From assembly GCF_946480185.1 (NCBI RefSeq), contig NZ_CAMLIG010000010.1, positions 1-64,000 on the forward strand: a stretch of DNA of 64,000 nt. The letters run 5' to 3'. Both the position numbers and the translations under genes were made by a program. The notes under the pieces are model-generated. The model ran no database searches, had not been told where the DNA came from, and saw only the letters and a program-made list of their open reading frames with translations. Below, piece by piece: positions 8,464 through 17,166 of this stretch; position 1 is the stretch's first letter; each line of letters begins with the position of its first letter. Source of the stretch: an uncultured Pedobacter sp. (GTDB lineage: Bacteria > Bacteroidota > Bacteroidia > Sphingobacteriales > Sphingobacteriaceae).

Positions 8464-10143
8464 ATGAAAAAGAATAGAAATTTTAAAATAGGATTGGCAT
8501 CCATTTTAGCCCTGGCAACGGTTCTTAGTTCTTGCAAAGATTACTTGACGGAACACCCAAGCTCACAATTTACAGCTTACTACGTTTATAATACACCAGA
8601 TGGGCTTGAGTCGGGCGTGGTTGGCTTGTACAATTTCCAAAGAGCGTTTTGGGAAAATTTAAGCAATAACGGATCTAACCCAATAGTGATAGATGCAAAA
8701 GACGACTTAACCATACCGCGAGGTGGCGAAATTTCCAACTATGGAAGAATGACTAGCGGCACAACTCCATTGAATAGTAGCGTTTACAGCGATTATTGGA
8801 AAACCTATTATAGGATTGTAGATCGCTCAAATGCCATTATCAAATCTGCAGAAACCATTAATGGAATGGATGAAGCGAGAAAAACCAAAGTTATTGCCCA
8901 AGCAAAATTTTTTAGAGCAAATTCTGTTTTCACTTTGTACAAATTGTTTAACAATATTTATGTTACCACAGAGCCAACTACACCGGAAACTGCTAACAAG
9001 ATTATTACAGACAAAACCCCGGAGGCAGATATTTATAAATTGATAAACGATGACTTAACCTACGCAATTGCTAATTTATCTTGGACCGATGTAGCTGGTA
9101 GAATAACCCAGGCTACCGCCAGACATTTAAAAGCCGAGGTTGCGCTTTGGCAAAAAGACTGGCCCGAGGCAAAATTGCAGGCAGAAGCCGTAATAAACAA
9201 TGGAACGTATAAATTAGTAAGTACCCCTGCGCTTGTTTTTAAAGGAGATTTAAACAATACTGAAACCTTATGGGCATTGCAGTTTAAAGCTCAGGTAAAC
9301 GGAAAACCCAATAAAATCAACTTTAACTTAATGCCAAACTATGCAGAATTAATTCCAGGTTCAAAATACACTGTAGAACAAGGCGGGCGGGGTTTTGGAT
9401 GGTTAACGCTTAATAACTATTTGAGAGACCTGCTAAATGCCGATCCTAACGATACCCGTATAAAAGGTTCGTACTACATTCAAGATTACGTGTATAACGA
9501 CCCTGCAACTATCCCTGCGAGTGCTACTTTAGGTCAAAAAATTGTACACCCAGACTGGAAAGAATTTGCCGCTACGGCTGCGAATAGAAATTTTTGGTTC
9601 ATTAGGTTAAATGCCGGTTGTAAAAAATACTTCCCGGATGATGGTATTCCAACCGAAGATACACAGACAAAAAACATCATGATGTGCAGATTAGCAGAAA
9701 CCTATTTATATGCAGCGGAAGCCAATTTGATGTTGGGTAATATCGGCACAGTTGCCGATGCACCAAACTCAGGAACAGCTTTAGGCCAACTAAATGCTAT
9801 AAGAACACGAGCCAATGCGGCAAAAGTAAGTACCATTAACCTACAAACAATTTTAGATGAGCAGGCCAGAGAGTTAGCTTTTGAAGGAAGGCGTTGGTAT
9901 ATGCTGAAAAGAACAGGCAAATTGTACGACTTTGTAGTAAACCACGCTGGTTATGGTATGGCCGGAGATTTAAGCCCAGATAACTCGACCGCAGGTGGCG
10001 CAAACAATACCCCTGCAAAACCATTGCCTTATAAAGCCGATGCCAGAAGAACGATGAAGGCATATATGGTAAACTGGGCTATTCCTCAAAACGAAATAAG
10101 TTTATTGGGACCTAATTATCCACAGAATACCGGCTATAATTAG
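8464..10143 (+). CDS. SusD/RagB-family glycan-binding lipoprotein
   Basis: 559 residues. It has a lipoprotein signal peptide with Cys after LATVLSS (Cys 23 or so), then SusD-like TPR-rich folds: the N-terminal SusD domain (AKFFRANSVFTLYKLFNNIY, IYKLINDDLTYAIANL, TARHLKAEVALW) and the C-terminal RagB/SusD domain (MCRLAETYLYAAEANLMLG, LDEQARELAFEGRRWYMLKR). This is the surface-exposed lid that binds glycan over its SusC partner. It lies 20 bases after susC and is followed by a stem-loop at 10161-10196 that may limit read-through into the enzyme genes. Confidence 0.95.
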   Translation: MKKNRNFKIGLASILALATVLSSCKDYLTEHPSSQFTAYYVYNTPDGLESGVVGLYNFQRAFWENLSNNGSNPIVIDAKDDLTIPRGGEISNYGRMTSGTTPLNSSVYSDYWKTYYRIVDRSNAIIKSAETINGMDEARKTKVIAQAKFFRANSVFTLYKLFNNIYVTTEPTTPETANKIITDKTPEADIYKLINDDLTYAIANLSWTDVAGRITQATARHLKAEVALWQKDWPEAKLQAEAVINNGTYKLVSTPALVFKGDLNNTETLWALQFKAQVNGKPNKINFNLMPNYAELIPGSKYTVEQGGRGFGWLTLNNYLRDLLNADPNDTRIKGSYYIQDYVYNDPATIPASATLGQKIVHPDWKEFAATAANRNFWFIRLNAGCKKYFPDDGIPTEDTQTKNIMMCRLAETYLYAAEANLMLGNIGTVADAPNSGTALGQLNAIRTRANAAKVSTINLQTILDEQARELAFEGRRWYMLKRTGKLYDFVVNHAGYGMAGDLSPDNSTAGGANNTPAKPLPYKADARRTMKAYMVNWAIPQNEISLLGPNYPQNTGYN

Positions 10144-10160
10144 TCTTAAATTGCTTAAAT

Positions 10161-10198
10161 AAGCGACTTTGATTTTCTCCTAAATCGAAGTCGCTTTA
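10161..10198 (+). terminator. stem-loop after susD, terminator or attenuator
   Basis: A 15-bp stem (10161-10175 with 10182-10196) holding one T-G wobble and a 6-base loop, then TTATT. It stands 18 bases after the susD stop and before the enzyme genes, so it is either a partial terminator that makes susCD more abundant than the enzymes or an mRNA-stabilising 3' end. Confidence 0.65.
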
Positions 10199-10259
10199 TT
10201 ACCTATAAACTAACAGTGAATTACTTATTGTTTGATAGTTTTTCACAAAAAAAATAAAT

Positions 10260-11744
10260 ATGCGCTTATTATTATTTATCAGCATAGCGATAGCTATCTC
10301 CTCATGTAGTTCTTTAAAAAACACAACAAAATTTGCAGATAATTCTGTAGTTGCACATCGTGGCGCTTGGAAAGCTAATGGTTTTCCCGAAAATTCTATT
10401 GCTTCATTACGGGAAGCTATCCGCCTCAACTGCAGGGGTTCGGAGTTTGATGTAAGAATGACTTCCGATGATTCGTTAGTAATTAATCATGATCCGCATT
10501 TTAATGAGCTTACCGTAGAAAAAAGTACATATCAAGAATTACAAGCTTTTAAACTTTCAAACGGCGAAAAATTGCCGACATTAAGAGAATATCTTTTAGC
10601 CGGGATAAAAAACAATAAGCACACCCAGCTGGTTTGTGAGATAAAGCCATCCGATATTAACAAGCAACGTGGAATCATAGTAGCAAGAAAAGTATTGCAA
10701 ACCGTAAAGGAACTTAATGCCCAAAAGAAAATTTGTTATATCAGCTTTGATTATGACATACTTAAAGAAATCCATCGATTAGACCCACAAGCATTTACGC
10801 AATATTTAGAGGCAAATAAATCTCCGGAAGAATTAAAAAAAGACGGTATATCTGGTGCGGATTATTATTTTACTGTTTTTAAAGATCATCCAGAATGGTT
10901 GAGTAGCGCAAAAGAAAACAATATCACTTTAAACGCCTGGACGGTTAATGATACTACTCAAATGGATTGGCTAATAAAACACGATTTTGATTTTATTACT
11001 ACTAATTATCCCGAGCTATTGTTCAAACGTATAAAACTCAATAAAAAAAAATCAAATAAGCTAATTTGGGCAGATGAGTTCAACTACAAAGGAGCTCCTG
11101 ACAAAGATAAATGGAATTATGATATTGGAAATGGAGCAGATGGATGGGGCAATCAAGAGTTAGAATATTATACAAATAAAACAGATAACGTAAAAGTTGA
11201 AAACGGAGTTTTAAAAATTAACGCGATAAAAGAAGACTATGAAGGAAAACATTATACTTCTTCGAGGTTAAACTCCAAGGGCAAATTTGATTTTACCTAC
11301 GGAACCATAGAAGTTCGAGCAAAAATGCCAACTGGAGTAGGTACTTGGCCTGCAATTTGGATGTTAGGTAGTAATATTGATTCCACTCCTTGGCCAGCCT
11401 GTGGAGAAATTGATATTATGGAGCATTTGGGCAGAGACCAAAATAATATTTACGGAACATTTCATTATCCAAACCATTCGGGAATTAATGCTAATGGTAA
11501 AACCAAAAAAATCGTAGATGCAACGCAATTCCATATCTATAAAGCAGAATGGTCTGCAAGTTCAATAGATTTATACGTGGATAACCAACTCATACACACT
11601 TTAGTTAATTCACCAGCAGTTCCTTTTAATCATAATTTTTTCTTGATCATCAATTTGGCAATGGGCGGAAATTTCGCCGGTCCGGTAAATCAAGCTGTTA
11701 CTGGAGCAAGTTTAGAAGTCGATTATGTTCGAGTTTATAAATAG
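10260..11744 (+). CDS. GDPD-GH16 fusion lipoprotein (phosphodiesterase plus beta-glucanase)
   Basis: 494 residues. The signal peptide has a lipobox before Cys 16 (AIAISSC). Residues about 30-260 are a glycerophosphodiester phosphodiesterase domain with the hallmark HRGAW, PENS, a Glu-Phe-Asp pair in GSEFDVRM and NHDP, plus INAWTVND-type C-terminal sequence, so its active-site set appears intact. Residues about 268-494 are a GH16 laminarinase-like domain: WADEFNYKGAPDKDKWNY, WPAIWMLG and the catalytic ExDxxE motif in GEIDIMEHLG, ending in VDYVRVYK. GH16 enzymes of this type cut internal beta-1,3-glucan bonds. The pairing of both activities in one polypeptide inside a glucan locus is unusual and suggests a substrate carrying phosphodiester substituents, though it may also be a simple gene fusion. 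The GH3 gene follows 28 bases later. Confidence 0.9.
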   Translation: MRLLLFISIAIAISSCSSLKNTTKFADNSVVAHRGAWKANGFPENSIASLREAIRLNCRGSEFDVRMTSDDSLVINHDPHFNELTVEKSTYQELQAFKLSNGEKLPTLREYLLAGIKNNKHTQLVCEIKPSDINKQRGIIVARKVLQTVKELNAQKKICYISFDYDILKEIHRLDPQAFTQYLEANKSPEELKKDGISGADYYFTVFKDHPEWLSSAKENNITLNAWTVNDTTQMDWLIKHDFDFITTNYPELLFKRIKLNKKKSNKLIWADEFNYKGAPDKDKWNYDIGNGADGWGNQELEYYTNKTDNVKVENGVLKINAIKEDYEGKHYTSSRLNSKGKFDFTYGTIEVRAKMPTGVGTWPAIWMLGSNIDSTPWPACGEIDIMEHLGRDQNNIYGTFHYPNHSGINANGKTKKIVDATQFHIYKAEWSASSIDLYVDNQLIHTLVNSPAVPFNHNFFLIINLAMGGNFAGPVNQAVTGASLEVDYVRVYK

Positions 11745-11772
11745 TACTCCAAATAAAAAATTATATCTCATT

Positions 11773-14091
11773 ATGAAGAATTATTTCCGCAGTTTATCTT
11801 TTGGACTTTCTTTGCTCCTTGTTGCTTTAATTCAAAAGCCCTGCAAAGCACAAGTTGTAAACCAACAGACAAAAATCAACCAAAAAGTTAAAGACCTCCT
11901 ATCCAAAATGACCCTCGAAGAAAAAGTTGGCCAAATGGCGCAGGTTACTTTAGATGTAATTACCAAAGGCAAAGACCGCTTTAGCAGTTTTGAGCCGGTG
12001 GAGTTGGATCCGAAGGTAATGGACGACGTATTTAATAAATACAAAGTTGGTTCAATCTTAAACACGGCAAACAACAGAGCAAGAACACCTCAAGAGTGGT
12101 ACGGAATCATCTCTGGCATACAAAAAGCAGGAAAAGGAAGGTTAAACATTCCTGTAATTTATGGTATTGATGCCATTCATGGTGCTACTTACACTGCCGG
12201 TGCTACTTTTTTTCCTCAACAAATTGGACAAGCTGCTAGTCGTAACTTAGATTTAATTAAAAAAGGTGCCGAAATTACCGCTTACGAAACCAGAGCCAGT
12301 GGCATTCCTTGGAACTTCTCTCCAGTTTTAGACTTAGGTCCAGATCCTCGTTTCCCACGTATCTGGGAAACTTACGGCGAAGATCCTTTCCTCGCTTCTG
12401 AAATAGGAAAAGTTGTGGTAAAGGGTTACGAAGGAAATAATAACGATATTTCTTCTCCTTTTCATGTAGCTTCATGTTTAAAACATTTTTTAGGCTACCA
12501 AGTTGCTGCATCTGGGAAAGATAGAACTCCCGCGTACATCTCAGACCAAGCGCTTCGCGAATACCATGTACGGGCATTTAAAGCTGCAATTGATGCTGGG
12601 GCACATTCTATCATGATTAACTCTGGTTTAATAAACGGCATCCCCGTACACTCAAGCTATAAAATACTTACGCAATTGTTGCGTAACGAACTCGGCTTTA
12701 AAGGATTGGTAGTTACAGATTGGGGCGATATAGAAAACCTACACACCAGAGACCGCATTGCCGCTACCAACAAAGAAGCTGTGATGATGGCCATTAATGC
12801 AGGTATTGATATGTCTATGATTGCTTACCAATACGAACCGTTTTGCGATGATTTAATTGCTTTGGTAAAAGAAGGAAAAGTAAAGCAGAGTAGAATTGAT
12901 GAGGCTGTAACTCGCATCCTTACTTTAAAATATGAGTTAGGATTATTTGATACGCCAGTAACCAATTACAAAGATTATCCAAAATTTGGAAGCAAAGAAT
13001 TTGAAAATGCTGCTTACAAAACCGCTACAGAATCTATCACGCTGTTAAAAAACACTGATAACATTTTGCCACTTAAAAAATCGGCTAAAATATTAGTAAC
13101 CGGACCAAATGCAAACTCTATGCGTACCCTAAACGGTGGATGGAGCTATTCTTGGCAAGGCGAAAAGGTGGAAGATTTTGCATCAAAATACAACACCATT
13201 GTAAAGGCTATCCAGAATAAAGTAGGCACACAAAACGTAAATTTTATTCCGGGCGTAAGCTATAAAATGGATGGCAAATACTTTGAAGCGTATGCCGATA
13301 AAATGGATGAAGCAATTGCCGCCGCTAAAGATGCTGATGCAATAGTACTTTGTTTAGGCGAGAACAGCTATACTGAAACTCCGGGTAATTTGAGTGATTT
13401 GTATTTGTCAGAATTACAGACTGAGTACGCTAAAAAATTAGCTGCCACGGGCAAACCCATTATTTTGGTTTTAAACGAAGGTCGCCCGCGGATCATCAGC
13501 AAATTTGAATCTTTAATTCAGGGCATTATCATGACTTATTTACCGGGTAATTTTGGTGGCGATGCGCTTGCAAGTATTTTATATGGCGATGAAAATCCAT
13601 CGGGAAAATTACCTTTTAATTACCCTAAATTTCCGAACTCGCTTACAACCTATTACCATAAACCGTCCGAAAGTAGAAGCGTGGTAGAAGGGGTTTATAA
13701 TTACGATGCAGATTACAATCCGCAGTGGGAATTTGGTTTTGGTTTAAGCTACACCACTTTCGCCTACAGCAACCTAAAGTTAAGTGCTGATAAAATTTCT
13801 GCAAACGATGAGCTTACCGTAAGTGTTGATGTTAAAAACACCGGCAACCGTGAGGGTAAGGAAGTGGTAGATTTATATTTATCTGATCTTTACGCCAGCA
13901 TCACACCCGACGTAAAAAGACTAAAAGGTTTTCAAAAAATAGATTTAAAAGCAGGTGAAAGCAAAACTGTAACTTTTAAACTCAATAAAACTGCTTTTGC
14001 TTTTGTAAATGCAGATAATAAAACAGTGGTTGAACCTGGCGATTTTGAGATTGCCATCTCAAACCTTAAAGTAAAATTCAATATCAAATAA
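11773..14091 (+). CDS. GH3 beta-glucosidase, periplasmic
   Basis: 772 residues from the ATG at 11773. A longer frame begins at 11725, inside the previous gene, but only the 11773 start is followed directly by a signal peptide (LSLLLVALIQ, ending CKAQ). The GH3 N-terminal barrel holds GIDAIHGATYTAGATFFPQQ, an ASCLKHFLGY segment and the nucleophile motif VVTDWGD (Asp 316). The C-terminal GH3 sandwich (LKNTDNILPLKKSAKILVTG, then GLGEN-like) and a fibronectin-III-like tail (VDVKNTGNREGKEVVDLYLS) follow. It would release glucose from oligosaccharides imported by SusCD after GH16 cleavage. A bidirectional terminator ends the locus. Confidence 0.93.
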   Translation: MKNYFRSLSFGLSLLLVALIQKPCKAQVVNQQTKINQKVKDLLSKMTLEEKVGQMAQVTLDVITKGKDRFSSFEPVELDPKVMDDVFNKYKVGSILNTANNRARTPQEWYGIISGIQKAGKGRLNIPVIYGIDAIHGATYTAGATFFPQQIGQAASRNLDLIKKGAEITAYETRASGIPWNFSPVLDLGPDPRFPRIWETYGEDPFLASEIGKVVVKGYEGNNNDISSPFHVASCLKHFLGYQVAASGKDRTPAYISDQALREYHVRAFKAAIDAGAHSIMINSGLINGIPVHSSYKILTQLLRNELGFKGLVVTDWGDIENLHTRDRIAATNKEAVMMAINAGIDMSMIAYQYEPFCDDLIALVKEGKVKQSRIDEAVTRILTLKYELGLFDTPVTNYKDYPKFGSKEFENAAYKTATESITLLKNTDNILPLKKSAKILVTGPNANSMRTLNGGWSYSWQGEKVEDFASKYNTIVKAIQNKVGTQNVNFIPGVSYKMDGKYFEAYADKMDEAIAAAKDADAIVLCLGENSYTETPGNLSDLYLSELQTEYAKKLAATGKPIILVLNEGRPRIISKFESLIQGIIMTYLPGNFGGDALASILYGDENPSGKLPFNYPKFPNSLTTYYHKPSESRSVVEGVYNYDADYNPQWEFGFGLSYTTFAYSNLKLSADKISANDELTVSVDVKNTGNREGKEVVDLYLSDLYASITPDVKRLKGFQKIDLKAGESKTVTFKLNKTAFAFVNADNKTVVEPGDFEIAISNLKVKFNIK

Positions 14092-14097
14092 ATTAGT

Positions 14098-14131
14098 AGC
14101 GCACCGTTTTTATAAATACGGTGCGCTTTTT
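14098..14131. terminator. bidirectional intrinsic terminator
   Basis: A perfect 10-bp GC-rich stem (AGCGCACCGT at 14098-14107 with ACGGTGCGCT at 14118-14127) is followed by TTTT on the plus strand. It sits between the convergent GH3 gene and the aspartyl protease gene. Confidence 0.8.
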
Positions 14132-15371
14132 AAATTCTTTTTTTAAGCTTTAAAATTCCCGCAATCAAATCATCTCCTCGGGCTATCTCTACAAAAAGTG
14201 TTCGGCCGTTATCAGAACTTAATATCTTTATAATTTCTCCCATAGTCATTGTTGAAACTTTCACAAAATTAATAGCCAAAAGTTCGTCGCCCGCCATTAT
14301 TCCAAACTCATCTGCAGCAGATCCGGGTTCAACCCTGTTTACCAAAAATCGGTCAAAGTTTTGTCCACCGGTTACAAGTTCTAGTCCGCTTTTATCATAT
14401 AAAAAAGGCTTTTTATACGAGTTTAAATGCTTTAAAAAAATATGATTTTTTTTATAATCAAATACCACATTAAATTTAGAAAGCAAAGGGTTTCCGATAC
14501 TTCCGTTACGGGAATAAGTGCCAACTTTTGCGCCAACATCTTCAAAGTACGGAAATGAGGTTACCACATCATTAAAAGTAAACTTCCCAATGTTCAGCTT
14601 TTTAATTCTGCCATCAACACCTCTAATATTGCCATTAAGCCCGACACCCAAATTTGCCACCACAAAATTATTCGGTAAAACAAAAGGCTTGTTTTCAAAT
14701 GATTCCAAAGATAAGGGATGCCCATTTCCGGTATCAACCAATAATTTTAACAACAGCTTGATACCCTGATCTGTTTCTACAGTGCCCTCAATAAATGGTT
14801 TTTTCTCTATAATCTCAATCGGGATTTTTGTTCCGTTTTTAAATAATCTTGCATTTCTGGTGGTAAATATTTTTAGAAAATCGGCTTCGTAATTAATCTT
14901 TACCACAAAGCTATTGAAGAAATCATAACCAATCAAACCGTGAATTGGCATTCCCAAATAAGCCGAAAGATCAAAAACATCCGAAGCTAATATTACTCCT
15001 GAAGCTCCCTTATAAACCGCATTACCAATTTTAAGCTCTAAAAACGGAGTGCTATAGCCAATAAGTTTATCTTTTTCGCCTAAACCATCAATTGCTATCT
15101 TGCGTAGATATTTAAGCTTCAAAGAGTCTTTTAGGATGGTATCGGTTATAATTAAAGGTCCAACACCGGTATCTAAAATAAAATTAAAAGGTCCTTTTTG
15201 GTTTATATAAATCGGCAAAATAATAAGTCCTCTGCTTTTTTTAAACGCTAAAGTTTCCTGGGTTCTTTTGCCATCAAACACAAAACCTCCTTGTGCATAA
15301 ACTGGCATAGTAAATGCTAAAATGGCAAAAAGCACTAAAAACATCCGCCAAGGTTTTGGCTTAAAAAACAT
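14130..15371 (-). CDS. retropepsin-like aspartyl protease with PDZ domain
   Basis: 413 residues, with an N-terminal signal sequence (about 1-26, ending VYAQG; a second in-frame ATG at residue 10 could also be used). Two aspartyl motifs are visible: FILDTGVGPLIIT (about residue 66) and LLVDTGNGHPLSLE (about residue 213), each followed by hydrophobic strands, as in single-chain pepsin-like proteases of Bacteroidota. A C-terminal PDZ domain (about 330-405, RVEPGSAADEFGIMAGDELL) would bind substrate C-termini. It is likely a periplasmic protease. It is convergent with the GH3 gene and divergent from dacB with 64 bases between. Confidence 0.82.
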   Translation of the reverse strand: MFFKPKPWRMFLVLFAILAFTMPVYAQGGFVFDGKRTQETLAFKKSRGLIILPIYINQKGPFNFILDTGVGPLIITDTILKDSLKLKYLRKIAIDGLGEKDKLIGYSTPFLELKIGNAVYKGASGVILASDVFDLSAYLGMPIHGLIGYDFFNSFVVKINYEADFLKIFTTRNARLFKNGTKIPIEIIEKKPFIEGTVETDQGIKLLLKLLVDTGNGHPLSLESFENKPFVLPNNFVVANLGVGLNGNIRGVDGRIKKLNIGKFTFNDVVTSFPYFEDVGAKVGTYSRNGSIGNPLLSKFNVVFDYKKNHIFLKHLNSYKKPFLYDKSGLELVTGGQNFDRFLVNRVEPGSAADEFGIMAGDELLAINFVKVSTMTMGEIIKILSSDNGRTLFVEIARGDDLIAGILKLKKRI

Positions 15372-15435
15372 TCGCTATATTTTTTTAAATCCTTATTAAC
15401 ATACAATTTAGTAATTTGCAAGCGCTAATTTTATT

Positions 15436-16773
15436 ATGAAAAGAATTTTTATTGCCCCAAGTATCATTTCATTATTCTTTTTTGCCTCTTGTGCTGTACA
15501 AAAACCTAAACCCGCAGCTTATCAAAATATTGCTGATTTAATTAATAATTCGGCAGTCTTAAATCAACATTACGTAGGTTTTGCGCTGCAGGAAGTAGGT
15601 AAAAATGAGGTGATGTTCCAAAAAAATGCCGATAAATATTTTATACCGGCATCAAACACTAAATTGTTAACCTTTTACACCGCCTTAAATATGCTTGGCG
15701 ATTCTATTCCTTCAATAGAATATGCCACTCGAAAAGACTCATTGTTTATTTGGCCGATGGCTGATGCTTCTTTCCTGCATCCGTCTTTTAAAGATCACAA
15801 GGCTTTTGATTTTATAAAAAACTCCGGTAAAAACATTTATTTAATTAATGGAAGATACAAAGGCGAAAAATTTGGAAAAGGTTGGAGCTGGGATGATTTT
15901 AATGATGATTACCAAACAGAAATTACCGGTTTCCCGATGTACGGAAACGTAGTTAACATTACCAATAACGGTACGGGCAAGCTCACTTTTTACCCAGATT
16001 TGTCTGCAATGTACATGAGTGACATTACAGTTTCGCCTGAAATAAGAACTGTAAAAAGAGGTTTGGAGAACAACAATTTAACCGTTCCTGCAAATTTTAG
16101 TGCCGGTTTTAAACAAAGCATTCCATTACATTTAGATAAGTCTACTGTTGAAAATTTATTATCCGATACGCTTTTAGCTACCGGCTTAGTGATAAAACCT
16201 GTGGTTACTTTGTCTTGGCGCAAAGTTCCGCTGAATGCAAAGGTGATTTACAGCGTGAAAGCTGATAGTTTGTACAAACAAATGCTACAGCAGAGCGATA
16301 ATTTTGTTGCCGAAGAAATGTTATTAAACTGTGCTGTTGCCAATCATTTAGTCATGCAAACAGATAGTGCAATTTCTGTAGCCAGTAAAAATCTATTTGC
16401 AGATTTACCCGACAAAATACAATGGGTAGACGGATCCGGTCTTTCTCGGCAAAACTTGATTACACCACGGGACATTACTGCAGTTTTGCAGAAAATTTAT
16501 GATAAAGTGGCTAACGAGAAACGTTTATTTGGCCTATTGCCCAACGGAGCCAAATCAGGAACGTTAAAAAATATGTTTGCATCTAGCGACACACCTTTCG
16601 TGTTTGCCAAAACTGGTAGTATGTCTAACAATTACAATATCAGCGGTTATTTAGTGGGCGCATCCGGTAAAAAGTATCTATTCTCTTTCATGAACAACAA
16701 TTACATTACACCAAGCCAAACTGTAAAAGCCGAGGTAGAACGTATTTTAACGTTTATACATGATAATTATTAA
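15436..16773 (+). CDS. dacB: D-alanyl-D-alanine carboxypeptidase/endopeptidase, PBP4 family (S13)
   Basis: 445 residues with a lipoprotein-type signal (SLFFFASC, Cys 19 or so). All three penicillin-binding motifs are present: SxxK as Ser73-Asn-Thr-Lys76, SxN as Ser287-Asp-Asn289 and KTG as Lys392-Thr-Gly-Ser395. The long insertion between the first and second motif is that of peptidase family S13. It trims or cleaves D-Ala cross-links of peptidoglycan in the periplasm. It is about the family's usual length. Being a lipoprotein version it would be membrane-anchored (the signal is a prediction). Confidence 0.9.
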   Translation: MKRIFIAPSIISLFFFASCAVQKPKPAAYQNIADLINNSAVLNQHYVGFALQEVGKNEVMFQKNADKYFIPASNTKLLTFYTALNMLGDSIPSIEYATRKDSLFIWPMADASFLHPSFKDHKAFDFIKNSGKNIYLINGRYKGEKFGKGWSWDDFNDDYQTEITGFPMYGNVVNITNNGTGKLTFYPDLSAMYMSDITVSPEIRTVKRGLENNNLTVPANFSAGFKQSIPLHLDKSTVENLLSDTLLATGLVIKPVVTLSWRKVPLNAKVIYSVKADSLYKQMLQQSDNFVAEEMLLNCAVANHLVMQTDSAISVASKNLFADLPDKIQWVDGSGLSRQNLITPRDITAVLQKIYDKVANEKRLFGLLPNGAKSGTLKNMFASSDTPFVFAKTGSMSNNYNISGYLVGASGKKYLFSFMNNNYITPSQTVKAEVERILTFIHDNY

Positions 16774-16780
16774 AAATAAG

Positions 16781-16868
16781 GGCGTTTAAACACGCCATCC
16801 ACTAAATCTTTTTTGCCACCTGCAATATGGCGTTGGCAAAAAAGGATACCGTTTCTGTCGTTAACGCA
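16781..16868. repeat. palindromic intergenic element, family B copy 1
   Basis: Starts with GGCGTTTAAACACGCC (itself a 5-bp hairpin), contains an imperfect inverted repeat (16806-16818 with 16834-16847) and ends with CGTTAACGCAAAA. The same outer motifs, GGCGTTTAAACA and CGTTAACGCAAAA, flank a different hairpin at 50570-50630. The element stands just after the dacB stop. Confidence 0.45.
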
Positions 16869-16981
16869 AAAAACAAGGTTTAAATTCTAAAAAACATAGC
16901 TTAGAAACTATTGGTTTGGTATGCAGTGATTGAGGAATGTTTATATTTTATTACCTTAACAATACTTAAAAACCTATAAAT

Positions 16982-17158
16982 ATGGACTTACTTTTTTTTG
17001 TCATTGGATCATCAGAAATCATGATGGTTCTGGGTTTTTTAATCCCTATTATAATTGTATTAAGAGTTTTTTCTTACTTCAGAAAAAGCCTGAAACTTAA
17101 ACAGGAGCAAATTGACCTTCTAAAAAAGATTCTAGACAAGAAAAACTCTTCAGTTTAA
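16982..17158 (+). CDS. 58-residue single-helix membrane protein
   Basis: A short reading frame of 58 residues beginning MDLLFFVIGSSEIMMVLGFL. It has one long hydrophobic segment (about 2-28) followed by a strongly basic amphipathic helix or short coiled coil (RKSLKLKQEQIDLLKKILDK). The alternation of Leu and charged residues and the absence of a stop in an AT-rich gap support real coding. It ends 8 bases before the convergent SNF2 gene stop. The function is unknown; comparable tiny membrane proteins often join larger complexes (inference). Confidence 0.55.
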   Translation: MDLLFFVIGSSEIMMVLGFLIPIIIVLRVFSYFRKSLKLKQEQIDLLKKILDKKNSSV

Positions 17159-17166
17159 ATTTCATA

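Noticed and set aside
9702..10063. Minus-strand frames within susD
   Set aside because: Shadow frames opposite a strong family match.
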